DNA from: Marinomonas flavescens
Lineage (GTDB): Bacteria; Pseudomonadota; Gammaproteobacteria; Pseudomonadales; Marinomonadaceae
Direction of reading: 5' to 3'
NCBI RefSeq assembly: GCF_004352835.1
Contig: NZ_SJSB01000007.1
Coordinates: forward strand, 62,001-126,000
Length of the DNA: 64,000 nucleotides
Part shown: piece after piece, positions 1 to 11,321 of the stretch
Numbering within the stretch: the stretch's first letter is position 1
Layout: each line of letters begins with the position of its first letter
Notes under the pieces: model-generated
The model's database searches: none
What the model saw: only the letters and a program-made list of their open reading frames with translations
What the model was told of the DNA's origin: nothing
Position numbers and translations under genes: made by a program

Positions 1-1
1 T

Positions 2-490
2 CAATCTCTATCAAAGCGCTCTAACCTACCAGGCTTACGTTCCGGCTTTGTCGCCGGCGATGCCAGCTTACTTAAGCCATTCTTGCTATATAGAACCTAC
101 CAAGGCTGTGCGATGCCCATACACCACCAAGAGGCTTCCATTGCCGCTTGGAATGATGAAGAGCATGTTGCTAAGAACCGTGAAATCTACACTCGTAAAT
201 TTGACCGCGTATTAGACATATTGTCACCTGTAATGAAGGTAACTAAGCCAGAAGCAGGGTTTTACCTATGGCCAGAATTGGATATGGACGACGAAGCTTT
301 TTGTATCGCACTTTACGAACAAGCCTCTGTATTGGTTCTCCCTGGAAGCTATCTAGGCCGTGACGTAAACGGCAAAAACCCAGGTAGCAAACATGTACGT
401 ATGGCACTCGTTGCAGAAGAATCACAGTGCGTTGAAGCCGCGAAACGTATTCACGACTTTCTAACAGACAACAAATTAACAAAAAAATAA
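2..490 (+). CDS. dapC: N-succinyldiaminopimelate aminotransferase, C-terminal part (5' end outside window)
   Basis: This is the end of a PLP-dependent class I/II aminotransferase, open from the first bases of the window to TAA at 488-490. The first residues read QSLSKRSNLPGLRSGF. The Lys encoded at 14-16 is the expected Schiff-base lysine, and the RSGF segment holds the arginine typical of this fold. The internal Met at 83 is not the start. The enzyme transaminates N-succinyl-2-amino-6-ketopimelate in the succinylase branch of lysine/DAP synthesis. It lies 29 bp upstream of dapD, which supports DapC over other aminotransferases. About 160 C-terminal residues are visible; the N-terminal half is missing only because the window begins here. 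Confidence 0.9.
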   Translation, partial: QSLSKRSNLPGLRSGFVAGDASLLKPFLLYRTYQGCAMPIHHQEASIAAWNDEEHVAKNREIYTRKFDRVLDILSPVMKVTKPEAGFYLWPELDMDDEAFCIALYEQASVLVLPGSYLGRDVNGKNPGSKHVRMALVAEESQCVEAAKRIHDFLTDNKLTKK

Positions 491-519
491 CCCCTTTTAA
501 AAACTCACTGGAGAACATA

Positions 520-1557
520 ATGAGTGATCAAATTTTCGCGTTCGGTCTTGGTATCGGCACCCAAAACAAAGAAGGAAACTGGCTAGAAGTTTTTTACTCG
601 CTACCAAGTAAAAACGTAGAAAAAAGCACCTTAGATGCCTTACTTGAAAGCACTAACTATGAAGGTGGTAATAGCACTCTTGTCTTGGATGAAGGCGATC
701 TTAACCGCCTCCACATGAGCCTTCTAAAAGCTGGCAATATTGAGCAAGCTGAATTGGCATCCAAATTAAAAGCGTCGACTCAACCAATCGTGCTATGCGT
801 ACTAGCAACCGACGAAGCACCGACGAATCCCGCTGAAGTGTATTTAAAGCTTCAGCTAATCTCACATCGCCTAGCTACACCACACAGCACAGTACTAGAT
901 GGCATGTTTGGTTTGCTCATCAATACAGCTTGGACTAGCGAAGGGCCTATTGATGTTCGTGAGCTAGCAGACCGTCAGTTAAACGCTCGAATGCAAGGCC
1001 GCACGATTGAGGTATTCAGCGTTGATAAATTCCCTAAAATGCTCAACTTCATCGTTCCTACTGGAATTCGAGTTGGCGATGCTGCTCGCATCCGCCTGGG
1101 TGCTCATTTAGGCGAAGGCACCACCGTTATGCATGAAGGCTTTGTAAACTTCAATGCAGGTACATTGGGTGTAAGCATGGTGGAAGGTCGAATTTCTGCA
1201 GGCGTTGTAGTTGGCAATGGTTCTGATCTTGGTGGTGGCTGCTCAACCATGGGCACACTGTCAGGTGGTGGCAACATCATCATTGGCGTTGGCGAAAAAT
1301 GCTTGATTGGCGCCAACTCAGGCATTGGTATTGGCCTTGGCGATCGCTGCACCGTAGAATCTGGTCTTTACATCACAGCAGGATCGAAAGTAGCCGTGCT
1401 TGATGAAAGTAATAATGTTGTGTCTGTCGTAAAAGCGCGCGACCTTTCCGGCCAATCAGATTTACTATTCCGCCGCAATTCAGAAACTGGCGCTATTGAA
1501 TGTAAAACAAATAAAACAGCCATCGAACTAAACGCAGCATTACACGCTCACAATTGA
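520..1557 (+). CDS. dapD: 2,3,4,5-tetrahydropyridine-2,6-dicarboxylate N-succinyltransferase
   Basis: This 345-residue protein is the long, Pseudomonas-type DapD. It transfers succinyl from succinyl-CoA to tetrahydrodipicolinate in the DAP pathway. From about residue 180 to 290 there is a glycine-rich left-handed beta-helix (hexapeptide-repeat) region with GAHLGEGTTVMHEGF, NFNAGTLG and GGGCSTMGTLSGGG, the core of the acyl-CoA site. The N-terminal half is the distinctive domain of the long family. The start at 520 has a GGAG Shine-Dalgarno about 9 bp upstream. It follows dapC by 29 bp, so the two are probably co-transcribed, and a hairpin with a T-run follows the stop. Confidence 0.96.
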   Translation: MSDQIFAFGLGIGTQNKEGNWLEVFYSLPSKNVEKSTLDALLESTNYEGGNSTLVLDEGDLNRLHMSLLKAGNIEQAELASKLKASTQPIVLCVLATDEAPTNPAEVYLKLQLISHRLATPHSTVLDGMFGLLINTAWTSEGPIDVRELADRQLNARMQGRTIEVFSVDKFPKMLNFIVPTGIRVGDAARIRLGAHLGEGTTVMHEGFVNFNAGTLGVSMVEGRISAGVVVGNGSDLGGGCSTMGTLSGGGNIIIGVGEKCLIGANSGIGIGLGDRCTVESGLYITAGSKVAVLDESNNVVSVVKARDLSGQSDLLFRRNSETGAIECKTNKTAIELNAALHAHN

Positions 1558-1567
1558 TCTAACAAAT

Positions 1568-1607
1568 AGGTCATACTGTCACTATATTGATAATATGGCC
1601 TTTTTTT
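1568..1607 (+). terminator. Probable terminator after dapD
   Basis: AGGTCATA (1568-1575) pairs with TATGGCCT (1594-1601) through one G-U wobble and is followed by a run of T up to 1607. It sits 10 bp after the dapD stop. The loop is long (18 nt), so it is only moderately strong. The Shine-Dalgarno of the next gene begins at 1608, directly after the T-run. Confidence 0.5.
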
Positions 1608-1616
1608 GGAGTAAAT

Positions 1617-1964
1617 ATGATTACCCTGTATGGCATTAAAAACTGCGACACAATGAAAAAAGCGTTTCGCTGGCTAGATGAAAATCACATTGAATACCAA
1701 TTTATCGATTACAAAAAAGTCGGCGTAGATAAGGTATTAGCAGAGCAGTGGCTGGATCAATTAGGCTGGGAAAGCATCATCAATAAACGTGGAACTACGT
1801 GGCGTAAGCTTGATGACAATAAAAAAGAAACAATGAATAATGCAACGGCGCTAGAAACAATCATTGAACAACCGTCAATGATTAAGCGCCCACTACTCAT
1901 TAAAGACAATGACATTCTCTTAGGTTTTAGCGCTGCACAATACCACGACAGTTTGCTTAATTAA
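1617..1964 (+). CDS. ArsC/Spx-family reductase-like protein, YffB type
   Basis: The 115-residue protein begins MITLYGIKNCDTMKKA, the usual N-terminus of YffB-type members of the ArsC (thioredoxin-fold) family, with a single Cys near position 9. I chose the ATG at 1617 because GGAG lies 5 bp upstream at 1608-1611; an in-frame start at 1587 would add ten residues unlike the family. In E. coli yffB lies beside dapE, and here it lies between dapD and dapE. Its reaction is not settled; a glutathione-dependent thiol reductase role is often proposed. True arsenate reduction is unlikely because the extra ArsC cysteines are missing. The 3' end overlaps the convergent lipoprotein gene by 8 bp. Confidence 0.88.
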   Translation: MITLYGIKNCDTMKKAFRWLDENHIEYQFIDYKKVGVDKVLAEQWLDQLGWESIINKRGTTWRKLDDNKKETMNNATALETIIEQPSMIKRPLLIKDNDILLGFSAAQYHDSLLN

Positions 1965-2157
1965 CGGTTGATGGATAAGACAATGGCAACTCTTTATTCG
2001 ACTTTCTGACGATCGGTATCACACTAGGGGTATAGCCTGAATTTGATACGTCTGAGCGTATAACGGGAACAAAATAGGTTTCTTGAGAAATAGGCTCTTG
2101 CCATAAACTACAAGCACTTAACGACATTCCCAATAAAATAATGACACTTAATTTCAT
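1957..2157 (-). CDS. Small lipoprotein of unknown function
   Basis: This 66-residue protein has a lipoprotein signal: a charged start, a hydrophobic stretch and the lipobox LSAC at residues 13-16. The rest is short and polar and I recognise no domain. The gene runs against the dap genes, overlaps the end of the YffB-type gene by 8 bp, and its promoter must lie in the 76 bp shared divergently with dapE. The lipobox supports a real gene, but it is small and family membership is not visible. Confidence 0.6.
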   Translation of the reverse strand: MKLSVIILLGMSLSACSLWQEPISQETYFVPVIRSDVSNSGYTPSVIPIVRKSNKELPLSYPSTVN

Positions 2158-2230
2158 AACCCACCTTTATCAAATCCCCTGAATACAGACAGGATAATTT
2201 ATAAAGCGGTGAAAACCAACACAAAGGTAA

Positions 2231-3654
<1,424 letters not shown>

Positions 3655-3657
3655 ACG

Positions 3658-4032
3658 ATGCAACCAGATATCGAAATATATGTATTATCTTGCCCAACTG
3701 ATAATATTATCTCTTGGCTTAGTCAGAAGTTTACTCTACTTGAACAGACACATCCGTCATCTTTATGCACTAAAATAAAACTTGAATTTGATGGTCACAC
3801 CATCCCTGTTACTATTTTAGAGCAAGCCTCAGGCAAACGCTTTACTTCAATCTGGTTTGACTCCAGCAACACCCCATGGCAAGACGACACCCTCTGCGCC
3901 AAAGACGCTTACAGCAATCTAAACTGCGAAGTGCGCTGCAACTATCAAAGCTGGGAAGAAGAGGGAGAACAAGACCTAGACCAATGGTGGAAAATTAACA
4001 GCTTCGGTGAAGGGCCATTTATTTGGACCTAA
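3658..4032 (+). CDS. Hypothetical cytoplasmic protein
   Basis: The 124-residue acidic protein has no signal peptide or membrane helix. It contains four Cys and a run of Trp residues in its second half (IWF, TPWQDD, SWEEEG, WWKINSFGEGPFIW), giving it an aromatic, acidic C-terminus. I do not recognise it. It starts 3 bp after the small membrane protein and is the last gene of the dapE unit. Coupled spacing and clean coding character support a real gene. Confidence 0.75.
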   Translation: MQPDIEIYVLSCPTDNIISWLSQKFTLLEQTHPSSLCTKIKLEFDGHTIPVTILEQASGKRFTSIWFDSSNTPWQDDTLCAKDAYSNLNCEVRCNYQSWEEEGEQDLDQWWKINSFGEGPFIWT

Positions 4033-4086
4033 CACTCTAGCACTTTCATTAACAAAACGACCACATTAGATTAAGAGAATCGATCC

Positions 4087-4467
4087 ATGCAAATTACACT
4101 TCTTAAAGGCAAACTTCATATGGCAAGCGTCTCCCAAGCAGAGCTTTGGTATGACGGTTCATGCGCCATTGATAAAGACCTTGTAGAGCTAGCTGGCTTT
4201 CGCGAATTTGAAAAAATAGATATTTATAATGTCGACAACGGAGAACGCTTTCACACTTACGTCATTCTAGCGGAAGCAGGATCCGGCACTATTTCCATGA
4301 ACGGCGCCGCCGCCAGAAAAGTTCAAGTAGGCGATCGCGTCATCATTGCAACTTACGGCCAATTCGAAGAAAGTGAAGCGGATGAGTTCAAACCTAAACT
4401 AGTCTATTTAAACAAAGACAACACGGTTGAGCGCACCACCAACACAATTCCTGTTCAAAAAGACTAA
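4087..4467 (+). CDS. panD: Aspartate 1-decarboxylase (pyruvoyl-dependent proenzyme)
   Basis: PanD makes beta-alanine from L-aspartate for pantothenate and CoA synthesis. The 126-residue length is typical. The self-processing site WYDGSC places Gly24-Ser25, and Ser25 becomes the pyruvoyl group, exactly the family position, which fixes the start. The [18 protein letters not shown] block is also characteristic. It lies 54 bp after the dapE-linked genes and is followed by a strong terminator. The usual partners panB and panC are not in the window. Confidence 0.96.
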   Translation: MQITLLKGKLHMASVSQAELWYDGSCAIDKDLVELAGFREFEKIDIYNVDNGERFHTYVILAEAGSGTISMNGAAARKVQVGDRVIIATYGQFEESEADEFKPKLVYLNKDNTVERTTNTIPVQKD

Positions 4468-4506
4468 CCGTTTATTTTTCAAGATAACTCTTTTCTTTAA
4501 AACAAT

Positions 4507-4543
4507 AAAAAGCCAGTTAAGCATCGCTTGACTGGCTTTTTTT
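4507..4543. terminator. Bidirectional terminator between panD and tpx
   Basis: AGCCAGTTAAGC and GCTTGACTGGCT form an 11-of-12 bp stem with a 4-nt loop. It is flanked by AAAA on the left and seven T on the right, so it can end panD (plus) and tpx (minus). Confidence 0.85.
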
Positions 4544-4574
4544 GTACTTGAGCTAGAGTCTTCTTAGAACAGAA

Positions 4575-5072
4575 TTAACCTAAAACAGCCAAAGCGGCGT
4601 CATAGTTTGGCTCATCTGCAATTTCAGCAACTTGCTCTGTATGAAGTACTTTACCATTTTCATCCAACACAACAACCGCACGAGACAACAGACCCACAAG
4701 AGGCCCTGTTGAAAACGTCAAACCGTAGTCGTCGCCAAAAGAAGAACGGAAGCTTGAGCCAGTATCAACATGATCGATACCTTCAGCACCACAAAAACGT
4801 GCGGCAGCAAATGGTAGGTCCGCAGAAACACACAGAACATTAACACCTTTTAAAGACGCTGCAGACTCATTAAATTTACGTACTGATGTCGCACATGTAG
4901 GCGTATCAATAGAAGGAAAAATATTTAAAACTAATTTAGCGCCTTGGTAATCGCTTAATGACACCAAAGACAAATCAGTTTTCACCAATTCGAATGCAGG
5001 CGCTTGTGTTCCAACAGCTGGAAGTTCACCAACTGTTTCGATTTGATTACCTTTAAGTGTTACTGATGACAT
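4575..5072 (-). CDS. tpx: Thiol peroxidase (atypical 2-Cys peroxiredoxin)
   Basis: Tpx reduces hydrogen and alkyl hydroperoxides with electrons from thioredoxin. The 165-residue protein has the peroxidatic Cys60 in PSIDTPTCATSVR and the resolving Cys94 in AARFCGAEG, spaced as in E. coli Tpx. The length and start match the family. It is a single gene, convergent with panD across a shared terminator, and the cold-shock-domain gene upstream runs in the same direction with a gap of 31 bp, so co-transcription is possible. Confidence 0.96.
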   Translation of the reverse strand: MSSVTLKGNQIETVGELPAVGTQAPAFELVKTDLSLVSLSDYQGAKLVLNIFPSIDTPTCATSVRKFNESAASLKGVNVLCVSADLPFAAARFCGAEGIDHVDTGSSFRSSFGDDYGLTFSTGPLVGLLSRAVVVLDENGKVLHTEQVAEIADEPNYDAALAVLG

Positions 5073-5103
5073 GATTTTTCCCTTAACTATCTATAAAAAT
5101 ATA

Positions 5104-5574
5104 CTAGCCACGAACAATAGAAACGTTCTCAGCCTGTTTACCCTTTTCCCCTTCTGTTACATAGAAGCGAACAAGTTGGCCTTCAACTAGAAAACGGCGA
5201 CCACGACCGCGAATTGCACGGTAATGAACAAATACGTCATCACCATTTTCCATTGTTAAGAAGCCAAAACCCTTAGATGAGTTAAACCACTTAACCGTAC
5301 CTTGCTCGCGATCATCGTCTTCATCTTCTTCAGATTGAGAACTAGAACCGAAACCATTTTTCTGACTCACTACAGCGCCAACATAAACAGACACTAAAAT
5401 AGACGCAAAATAAACCAAGTAATTAGTATCTAGAGCTTCACCTAATACAGTAGCAATTAGTAATGGAACAACTAAAGCAATTACCAAACTTACAACAAGT
5501 GCGCGTACTGAAAATAAAGGCGAACCAACAGAAGATTCCTTGTGACTCGTAACATTGTCCTGATGATCATTCAT
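5104..5574 (-). CDS. Membrane-anchored cold-shock-domain protein
   Basis: The 156-residue protein joins an N-terminal membrane part to a C-terminal cold-shock domain. Residues 1-20 are polar. Two hydrophobic helices follow at about 22-46 and 52-68, then an acidic linker rich in D and E at about 80-90. The last 65 residues are a CspA-type OB fold with [15 protein letters not shown] (RNP-1) and DVFVHY (RNP-2), both with their RNA-binding aromatics. Such a protein should hold a single-stranded nucleic acid binding domain at the cytoplasmic face of the inner membrane. Its ligand and role are unknown. It lies just upstream of tpx on the same strand. Confidence 0.85.
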   Translation of the reverse strand: MNDHQDNVTSHKESSVGSPLFSVRALVVSLVIALVVPLLIATVLGEALDTNYLVYFASILVSVYVGAVVSQKNGFGSSSQSEEDEDDDREQGTVKWFNSSKGFGFLTMENGDDVFVHYRAIRGRGRRFLVEGQLVRFYVTEGEKGKQAENVSIVRG

Positions 5575-5852
5575 AACTGTGTCTCTTGTTAAATTAATAT
5601 ATTTTATGATTCGAAAAAATGCATTACCTAGGTAAAAACACTTTCGTTAAATTAGTACAAATGTAAAAAATTAAGTTTTTTACTACACTCTTACGAAATT
5701 GCCATGTGAAGCGGAAGAAGATCATAGTAAAATACTCTTTTATTCAAGAGCAAGTTCCGCGCCATTTCCTATTCTAATGTGCAAAGAATCTGCATGCAAC
5801 ATATAGAAAGGCTCCGAAATTAAGAGCTTAGCACATTAAGGTTACCATACTG

Positions 5853-6074
5853 ATGCCATCGATGAATACCTTAGATACAGAGCTTCGTATAGATGAACTC
5901 GAATACAAACTTCAATTTCAAGAAGACATGATAGATAGCTTAAATCAGTCCTTAATTTTGCAGCAAAGAGACTTATTGTTAATGCAAGAAAGAATAAAAA
6001 TTCTCGCTAAGCAACTAGAATCAAACCGTCAACAACAAAACATTGTTGAAGGTGAAGCACCACCTCATTACTAA
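5853..6074 (+). CDS. slyX: SlyX family protein
   Basis: The 73-residue protein is a nearly continuous amphipathic coiled coil with heptad-like LQFQEDMIDSLNQSL, ending in PPHY, the C-terminal signature of SlyX. The cellular function of SlyX is not established. A slightly later ATG at 5862 is also possible. It is divergent from the cold-shock-domain gene and convergent with rsmJ. Confidence 0.85.
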   Translation: MPSMNTLDTELRIDELEYKLQFQEDMIDSLNQSLILQQRDLLLMQERIKILAKQLESNRQQQNIVEGEAPPHY

Positions 6075-6099
6075 TATCTAAATCCAGATATAATCACGA

Positions 6100-6885
6100 T
6101 CAATTTACGTCTAATGATTTTAGAACATAAATATCAAAACGCCCCGATTTACCTTCTAATTTATAGGTTGGCTCCGTACTATTTAAGTAGGGAGCCCCTT
6201 TAGGTCGCTTAACAACAACACGATACTCTGCGATATCCAGTGCTTTTGGCAATAAAAGATCTGCATCATCATCCTTTCCCACCAAATCACGAAAGAATGC
6301 CATTTCTTTCTTTGCAGCAGCAGAAGACTTATCTGTATGAGGGTACATAGGGTCCAAGAAAACCACATCAAAGCGTTGATCGCTCAGCGTGGTAATATCC
6401 CCTTTCATTAATGACATACGAGCAGCAATATCATTCACTTCAAAATGCAAAGAAGCCCTATACAAGCCATCTTCTAACATTGCTCTAACAAAACCCACTC
6501 GCTCACACAACCCTACATGACAACCCAGACTTGCCAAAACAAACGAATCTCGGCCAAGCCCAGCTGTTGCATCTAAGACCGATAAATTACTGCGCTTATT
6601 TAAGCCAACTGCTTTGGCAATATCTTGCCCCTTGCCGCCGCCAAAACGTCTTCGATGATCAACCGCACCTGAGGTAAAGTCCACAGAAACGGGCTTGGGA
6701 GCCCCCTTACCTGTTTTTGCTAACATCAAGTGCTCATGATATTTAATCAGTAAATAATCAAATTGATTAACAAACTTAAGCTCTGTCTTCAATGATAAAT
6801 AAGGTAAGCCTAAAGACTGAGCCAAGGCTTTTGAGCTCATGTCATTAAAAGGATTATCTGAGGCAACAGCAAGAGAACTTAACAA
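6100..6885 (-). CDS. rsmJ: 16S rRNA (guanine(1516)-N2)-methyltransferase
   Basis: RsmJ methylates G1516 of 16S rRNA using SAM. The 261-residue protein carries the family block [15 protein letters not shown] followed by the SAM-binding motif [19 protein letters not shown] and the catalytic-region FLDPMYPH. This order and wording match E. coli RsmJ. It is followed at its 3' end by the convergent slyX gene 25 bp away. Confidence 0.93.
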   Translation of the reverse strand: MLSSLAVASDNPFNDMSSKALAQSLGLPYLSLKTELKFVNQFDYLLIKYHEHLMLAKTGKGAPKPVSVDFTSGAVDHRRRFGGGKGQDIAKAVGLNKRSNLSVLDATAGLGRDSFVLASLGCHVGLCERVGFVRAMLEDGLYRASLHFEVNDIAARMSLMKGDITTLSDQRFDVVFLDPMYPHTDKSSAAAKKEMAFFRDLVGKDDDADLLLPKALDIAEYRVVVKRPKGAPYLNSTEPTYKLEGKSGRFDIYVLKSLDVN

Positions 6886-7032
6886 AAGGATTTATTCCAA
6901 TAAGAGTATAAATAAGACGAGCAACAAAGAGAGTACAGAAAAACACAATAAGAAGAGACAATCAAAGACGAGTGATAAAGGTTAAAAGAGACATTTTTCA
7001 ATGATCAAAGTGACTCTTTTTACCCACAACAA

Positions 7033-7740
7033 CTATCTTTTTCCGACTTTAGGCGCCTGTTTCTCCCAGGTAATTTCATCTCTCAAATATGTTGGCATTG
7101 CCTCATATGAGGAGACTGTTTTCCCTTGAGAGAATAACTCTAGCGACAATTCCGCGATACAAGCCGCTCGCGGGGCCATATCGACAAACACATGTTCAGG
7201 CTTTTTCGGCAGCAAATTAGACAAGATATCTTCATACAGCCAACCAGAGCCAACGCCTTGATACTCTTCTTCAAACTCGACAAGTGCATCCGGTTTAACC
7301 ACACGCTCATCAAAAAGACTCTTTACAAGATAATGGCCTTCTACCTTATTGACATAATATCCCGCAACGTAAATTTCGCCCATTCGCGCATCAAGTGCTG
7401 ACAACCAATAGTTATGCCCTGTTTTTTGGAAACCTTCTAGTGCCTGAGCAGCTAAGGTAGAAACAGGAACCACAGGGAGGTCTGCGCCATACGCTAACCC
7501 CTGAACCACTCCCGCACTAATACGAAGACCCGTAAACGAGCCTGGGCCTCGACCAAAGGCAATCGCATCAAGATCGGACAATGCTAATCCCGCCTGCTGA
7601 AGCACTTGCTCCACCATAGGCAAGATCAAATCATTATGTTGTCGCGGTGCCATGCGAAAATCCTCAAGCACCACTCCATCAATATTTAACGCGACAGAAC
7701 AGGCAGGAGTTGAAGTATCTAAAGCTAATATTGCGGTCAT
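7033..7740 (-). CDS. tsaB: tRNA threonylcarbamoyladenosine synthesis protein TsaB
   Basis: TsaB is the scaffold partner of TsaD in the t6A tRNA modification complex. At 235 residues it has the normal length and the ASKHA-type N-terminus ILALDTSTPACSVAL. The signature FGRGPGSFTGLRIS is present near residue 65. It lacks the metal-binding His motif of TsaD, as expected. The gene starts 6 bp after the adk stop, so adk-tsaB is probably one transcript. Confidence 0.95.
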   Translation of the reverse strand: MTAILALDTSTPACSVALNIDGVVLEDFRMAPRQHNDLILPMVEQVLQQAGLALSDLDAIAFGRGPGSFTGLRISAGVVQGLAYGADLPVVPVSTLAAQALEGFQKTGHNYWLSALDARMGEIYVAGYYVNKVEGHYLVKSLFDERVVKPDALVEFEEEYQGVGSGWLYEDILSNLLPKKPEHVFVDMAPRAACIAELSLELFSQGKTVSSYEAMPTYLRDEITWEKQAPKVGKR

Positions 7741-7746
7741 TAATAA

Positions 7747-8424
<678 letters not shown>

Positions 8425-8628
8425 CTATAAACTGAAAAACAAGTCCATCTGCCGTACTTAAAACACACGCAAAAAAGGCGCGGAAACACAGCGTAGAAAC
8501 AGATAGCCTGCAAAGTAAAAAATAAATGGTCGCCAAGCATACCCAAGCAACCCTTTAAGATGCAAATTTACTGTCTTATTTTCGCTATTTCCGCACCTAT
8601 ATTGAGCATATTTTAACCGTTATTCGAT

Positions 8629-11259
8629 TTAGCCCGTATTTTGCATACCACTTGCAATACCTGCCATGGTAATCATAAGGGCCTTATTGACCTCGTGATT
8701 CTCTGTGTTTTTTCTACTACGATACAATAATTCAGCCTGTAAATAATGCAGCGGATCTATGTATGGATTACGTACATCAATCGATTGGCGAATTGTTTTA
8801 TTATCTTCAATTAGGCGATTTTGCTGCTTGAGCTCTTTGACTAAACGACTCACTTGAGCCAGTTTATTACGCAACAATCGACCTAAGCCCCGTAACTCTT
8901 CACCCACCAGACGCTTTTCATAATACTCTGAAATTTCCGGCTCAGCCTTAGCCAGAACCATATCAAGCATATCGAGATAAGCACCAAAAAATGGCCATTT
9001 TTTATGCATTTCCCTAAGCTTTTCTAGATTACCAGATTCGATGGCTTGCTCTAGTGCCGTTTCCGCACCCAACCAAGCTGGTAGCATCAATCGAATCTGC
9101 ATCCAAGCAAAGATCCAAGGAATCGCTCTTAAGCTTTCTACGCCACCGTCAGAACGTCTACGCGCTGGTCTGGACCCCAATGGTAACTTGGCCAGCTCCT
9201 GTTCTGGTGTCGTCGCTCTAAAGTAAGGAACAAAGTCTTCATGACCAAGGACAATAGAACGATATTGATTCATGCCGACTTCCGACATTTCATCCATGAT
9301 AGCTCGCCATTCTTCTTTTGGCTCTGCCGCAGGCATTAACGTCGCTTCCATTACTGCTGAACAATACAGCTCGAGAGAGCGTACTGCGATGTCAGGAATA
9401 CCAAATTTAAAGCGAATCATTTCGCCCTGCTCAGTCACACGAATAGAGCCGTTAACGGAACCCGGTGGCTGAGACAGAATAGCAACATGAGCCGGGCCGC
9501 CGCCACGACCTACAGTACCGCCACGACCATGAAATAATGTCAGGTGGACGCCATGTTTCTGACACAAACGAGTTAATGCTTCTTGCGCTCTGTATTGACC
9601 CCACGTCGCCGCAATTTGGCCTGCGTCTTTTGCTGAATCCGAATAGCCAATCATGACTTCTTGGCGTCCATCAATATAAGACTTATACCAAGGAAGAGAG
9701 AATAACTGTTCAATAATGGGCTCTGCATTATCAAGATCCGCTAACGTTTCAAAAAGCGGAACAATACGCATAGGAAAAGCAACACCAGACTCTTTAAGCA
9801 GCAAGGCTACCGCAAGAACATCAGATGGCGCACTTGCCATAGAAATAACATAAGAACCAAAAGAACTCTTATCGCCTTTAGCAATCATTAAAAAGGTATC
9901 TAGTACTTCTTTCACTTCCTCTGAAGGCGACCAACTTGATGGTAAAAGCGGACGTTTAGAGTTTAACTCTGTCAGTAAGAAAGCTTGACGTGATGCTTCA
10001 TCCCATTCGGAATAATCCCCTACGCCATAAAAACGTGTAATCGCAGATAAGGCATCTATATGACGAGAGGCATCTTGTCGAACATCTAAGCGCACCAATG
10101 TCATGCCAAACGTTGCAGTACGTCGAATTAAATCCAACAAAGAACCATTCGCGATCACTTTCATACCGCAGTCAATCAAAGACTGATAGCACAGCACAAG
10201 ATCATCATATAGCTCTTTACTGTTTAACATGACCCCCTCATCAGAAGGAGTTTTACCATCTAACTGCGCTTTCGCCCAATTTTTGGTGGCCATGATTTTA
10301 TTTTCTAAATTGCGCAATATGTCACGGTAAGGTTGAGCACTTTCTCCCACTCGTTCACGTAACTCTGGGCTGCACTGTGTCATAGAAAATTCTGAACGTA
10401 ACACGTTCAAATCTTTAATATAAAGATCTGCAGCCATCCATCGAGCCAATAAAGTCACTTCTTTTGTGACTTTATGAGTAACATTTGGATTACCATCTCT
10501 GTCTCCACCCATCCAAGTCGCGAAGCGAATAGGAGATAGATCTAGAGGTAAATGTACCCCTTTTGAATATTGTCCAAATTGATCGTCCAATTGTCTAAAA
10601 AAGCGAGGTACCGCTTCCCACAAAGACTGTTCAATAACAGCAAAGCCCCATTTTGCCTCATCTACAGGCGTTGGGCGCTCTTCACGAATTTCGTCTGTAT
10701 GCCACGCTTGGGTAATGATTTCTTGAAGGCGGCGAACATGTTTTGTTTCTTCAAGAGGAAGTATATTGTCTTTATCAAGAGACTCTAATTCGGTTGAAAT
10801 ATTGTCGTACTTACGAATCAATGAACGACGCACGACTTCGGTTGGATGCGCTGTTAAAACCAACTCGATAGATTGATCTTTCAGCGCGGCTAACATTTTA
10901 TCTGCGGTAACGTTTTTTGCAGATAGGCGAGAAAGCAGATCACCAACCGGGTTTTGATAAACCCCCAAACTCTCATTAGTACGACGTCGGTGTACTCTAT
11001 GATATTGCTCGGCAATATTGGATAGATTAAGAAACTGATTAAAAGCACGAGCAACCGGAACGATATCTTTATCATCCAGCGCTTCAAGTGCTGCTATCAA
11101 GGCTGTCGAATCCCCAGTTTGACGACCCTCTTTTGACAACAACCTAATATTTTCAACTGTCGCTAAGAAATCATCACCTAAATGATTACTCATGGCCTCC
11201 CCAAGACAGTCGCCTAATAGCCGGACATTTTCACGCAATGATGCCTGATTATCGCTCAC
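8629..11259 (-). CDS. ppc: Phosphoenolpyruvate carboxylase
   Basis: Ppc makes oxaloacetate from PEP and bicarbonate and so refills the TCA cycle. The 876-residue length is typical. Catalytic His138 lies in VLTAHPTEVVRRS, the same number as in E. coli. Further signatures are GGDRDGNPNVT, GYSDSAKDAG and the mobile glycine-rich loop FHGRGGTVGRGGGPAH. The C-terminus MQNTG is the conserved end that forms part of the allosteric site. The gene stands alone between adk and mazG on the same strand. Confidence 0.98.
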   Translation of the reverse strand: MSDNQASLRENVRLLGDCLGEAMSNHLGDDFLATVENIRLLSKEGRQTGDSTALIAALEALDDKDIVPVARAFNQFLNLSNIAEQYHRVHRRRTNESLGVYQNPVGDLLSRLSAKNVTADKMLAALKDQSIELVLTAHPTEVVRRSLIRKYDNISTELESLDKDNILPLEETKHVRRLQEIITQAWHTDEIREERPTPVDEAKWGFAVIEQSLWEAVPRFFRQLDDQFGQYSKGVHLPLDLSPIRFATWMGGDRDGNPNVTHKVTKEVTLLARWMAADLYIKDLNVLRSEFSMTQCSPELRERVGESAQPYRDILRNLENKIMATKNWAKAQLDGKTPSDEGVMLNSKELYDDLVLCYQSLIDCGMKVIANGSLLDLIRRTATFGMTLVRLDVRQDASRHIDALSAITRFYGVGDYSEWDEASRQAFLLTELNSKRPLLPSSWSPSEEVKEVLDTFLMIAKGDKSSFGSYVISMASAPSDVLAVALLLKESGVAFPMRIVPLFETLADLDNAEPIIEQLFSLPWYKSYIDGRQEVMIGYSDSAKDAGQIAATWGQYRAQEALTRLCQKHGVHLTLFHGRGGTVGRGGGPAHVAILSQPPGSVNGSIRVTEQGEMIRFKFGIPDIAVRSLELYCSAVMEATLMPAAEPKEEWRAIMDEMSEVGMNQYRSIVLGHEDFVPYFRATTPEQELAKLPLGSRPARRRSDGGVESLRAIPWIFAWMQIRLMLPAWLGAETALEQAIESGNLEKLREMHKKWPFFGAYLDMLDMVLAKAEPEISEYYEKRLVGEELRGLGRLLRNKLAQVSRLVKELKQQNRLIEDNKTIRQSIDVRNPYIDPLHYLQAELLYRSRKNTENHEVNKALMITMAGIASGMQNTG

Positions 11260-11321
11260 TTAAACCTCTCCTTAACCCCTAAAAAACGTCTATAATTATT
11301 ATGTTTTAGTAACCGAGATTG

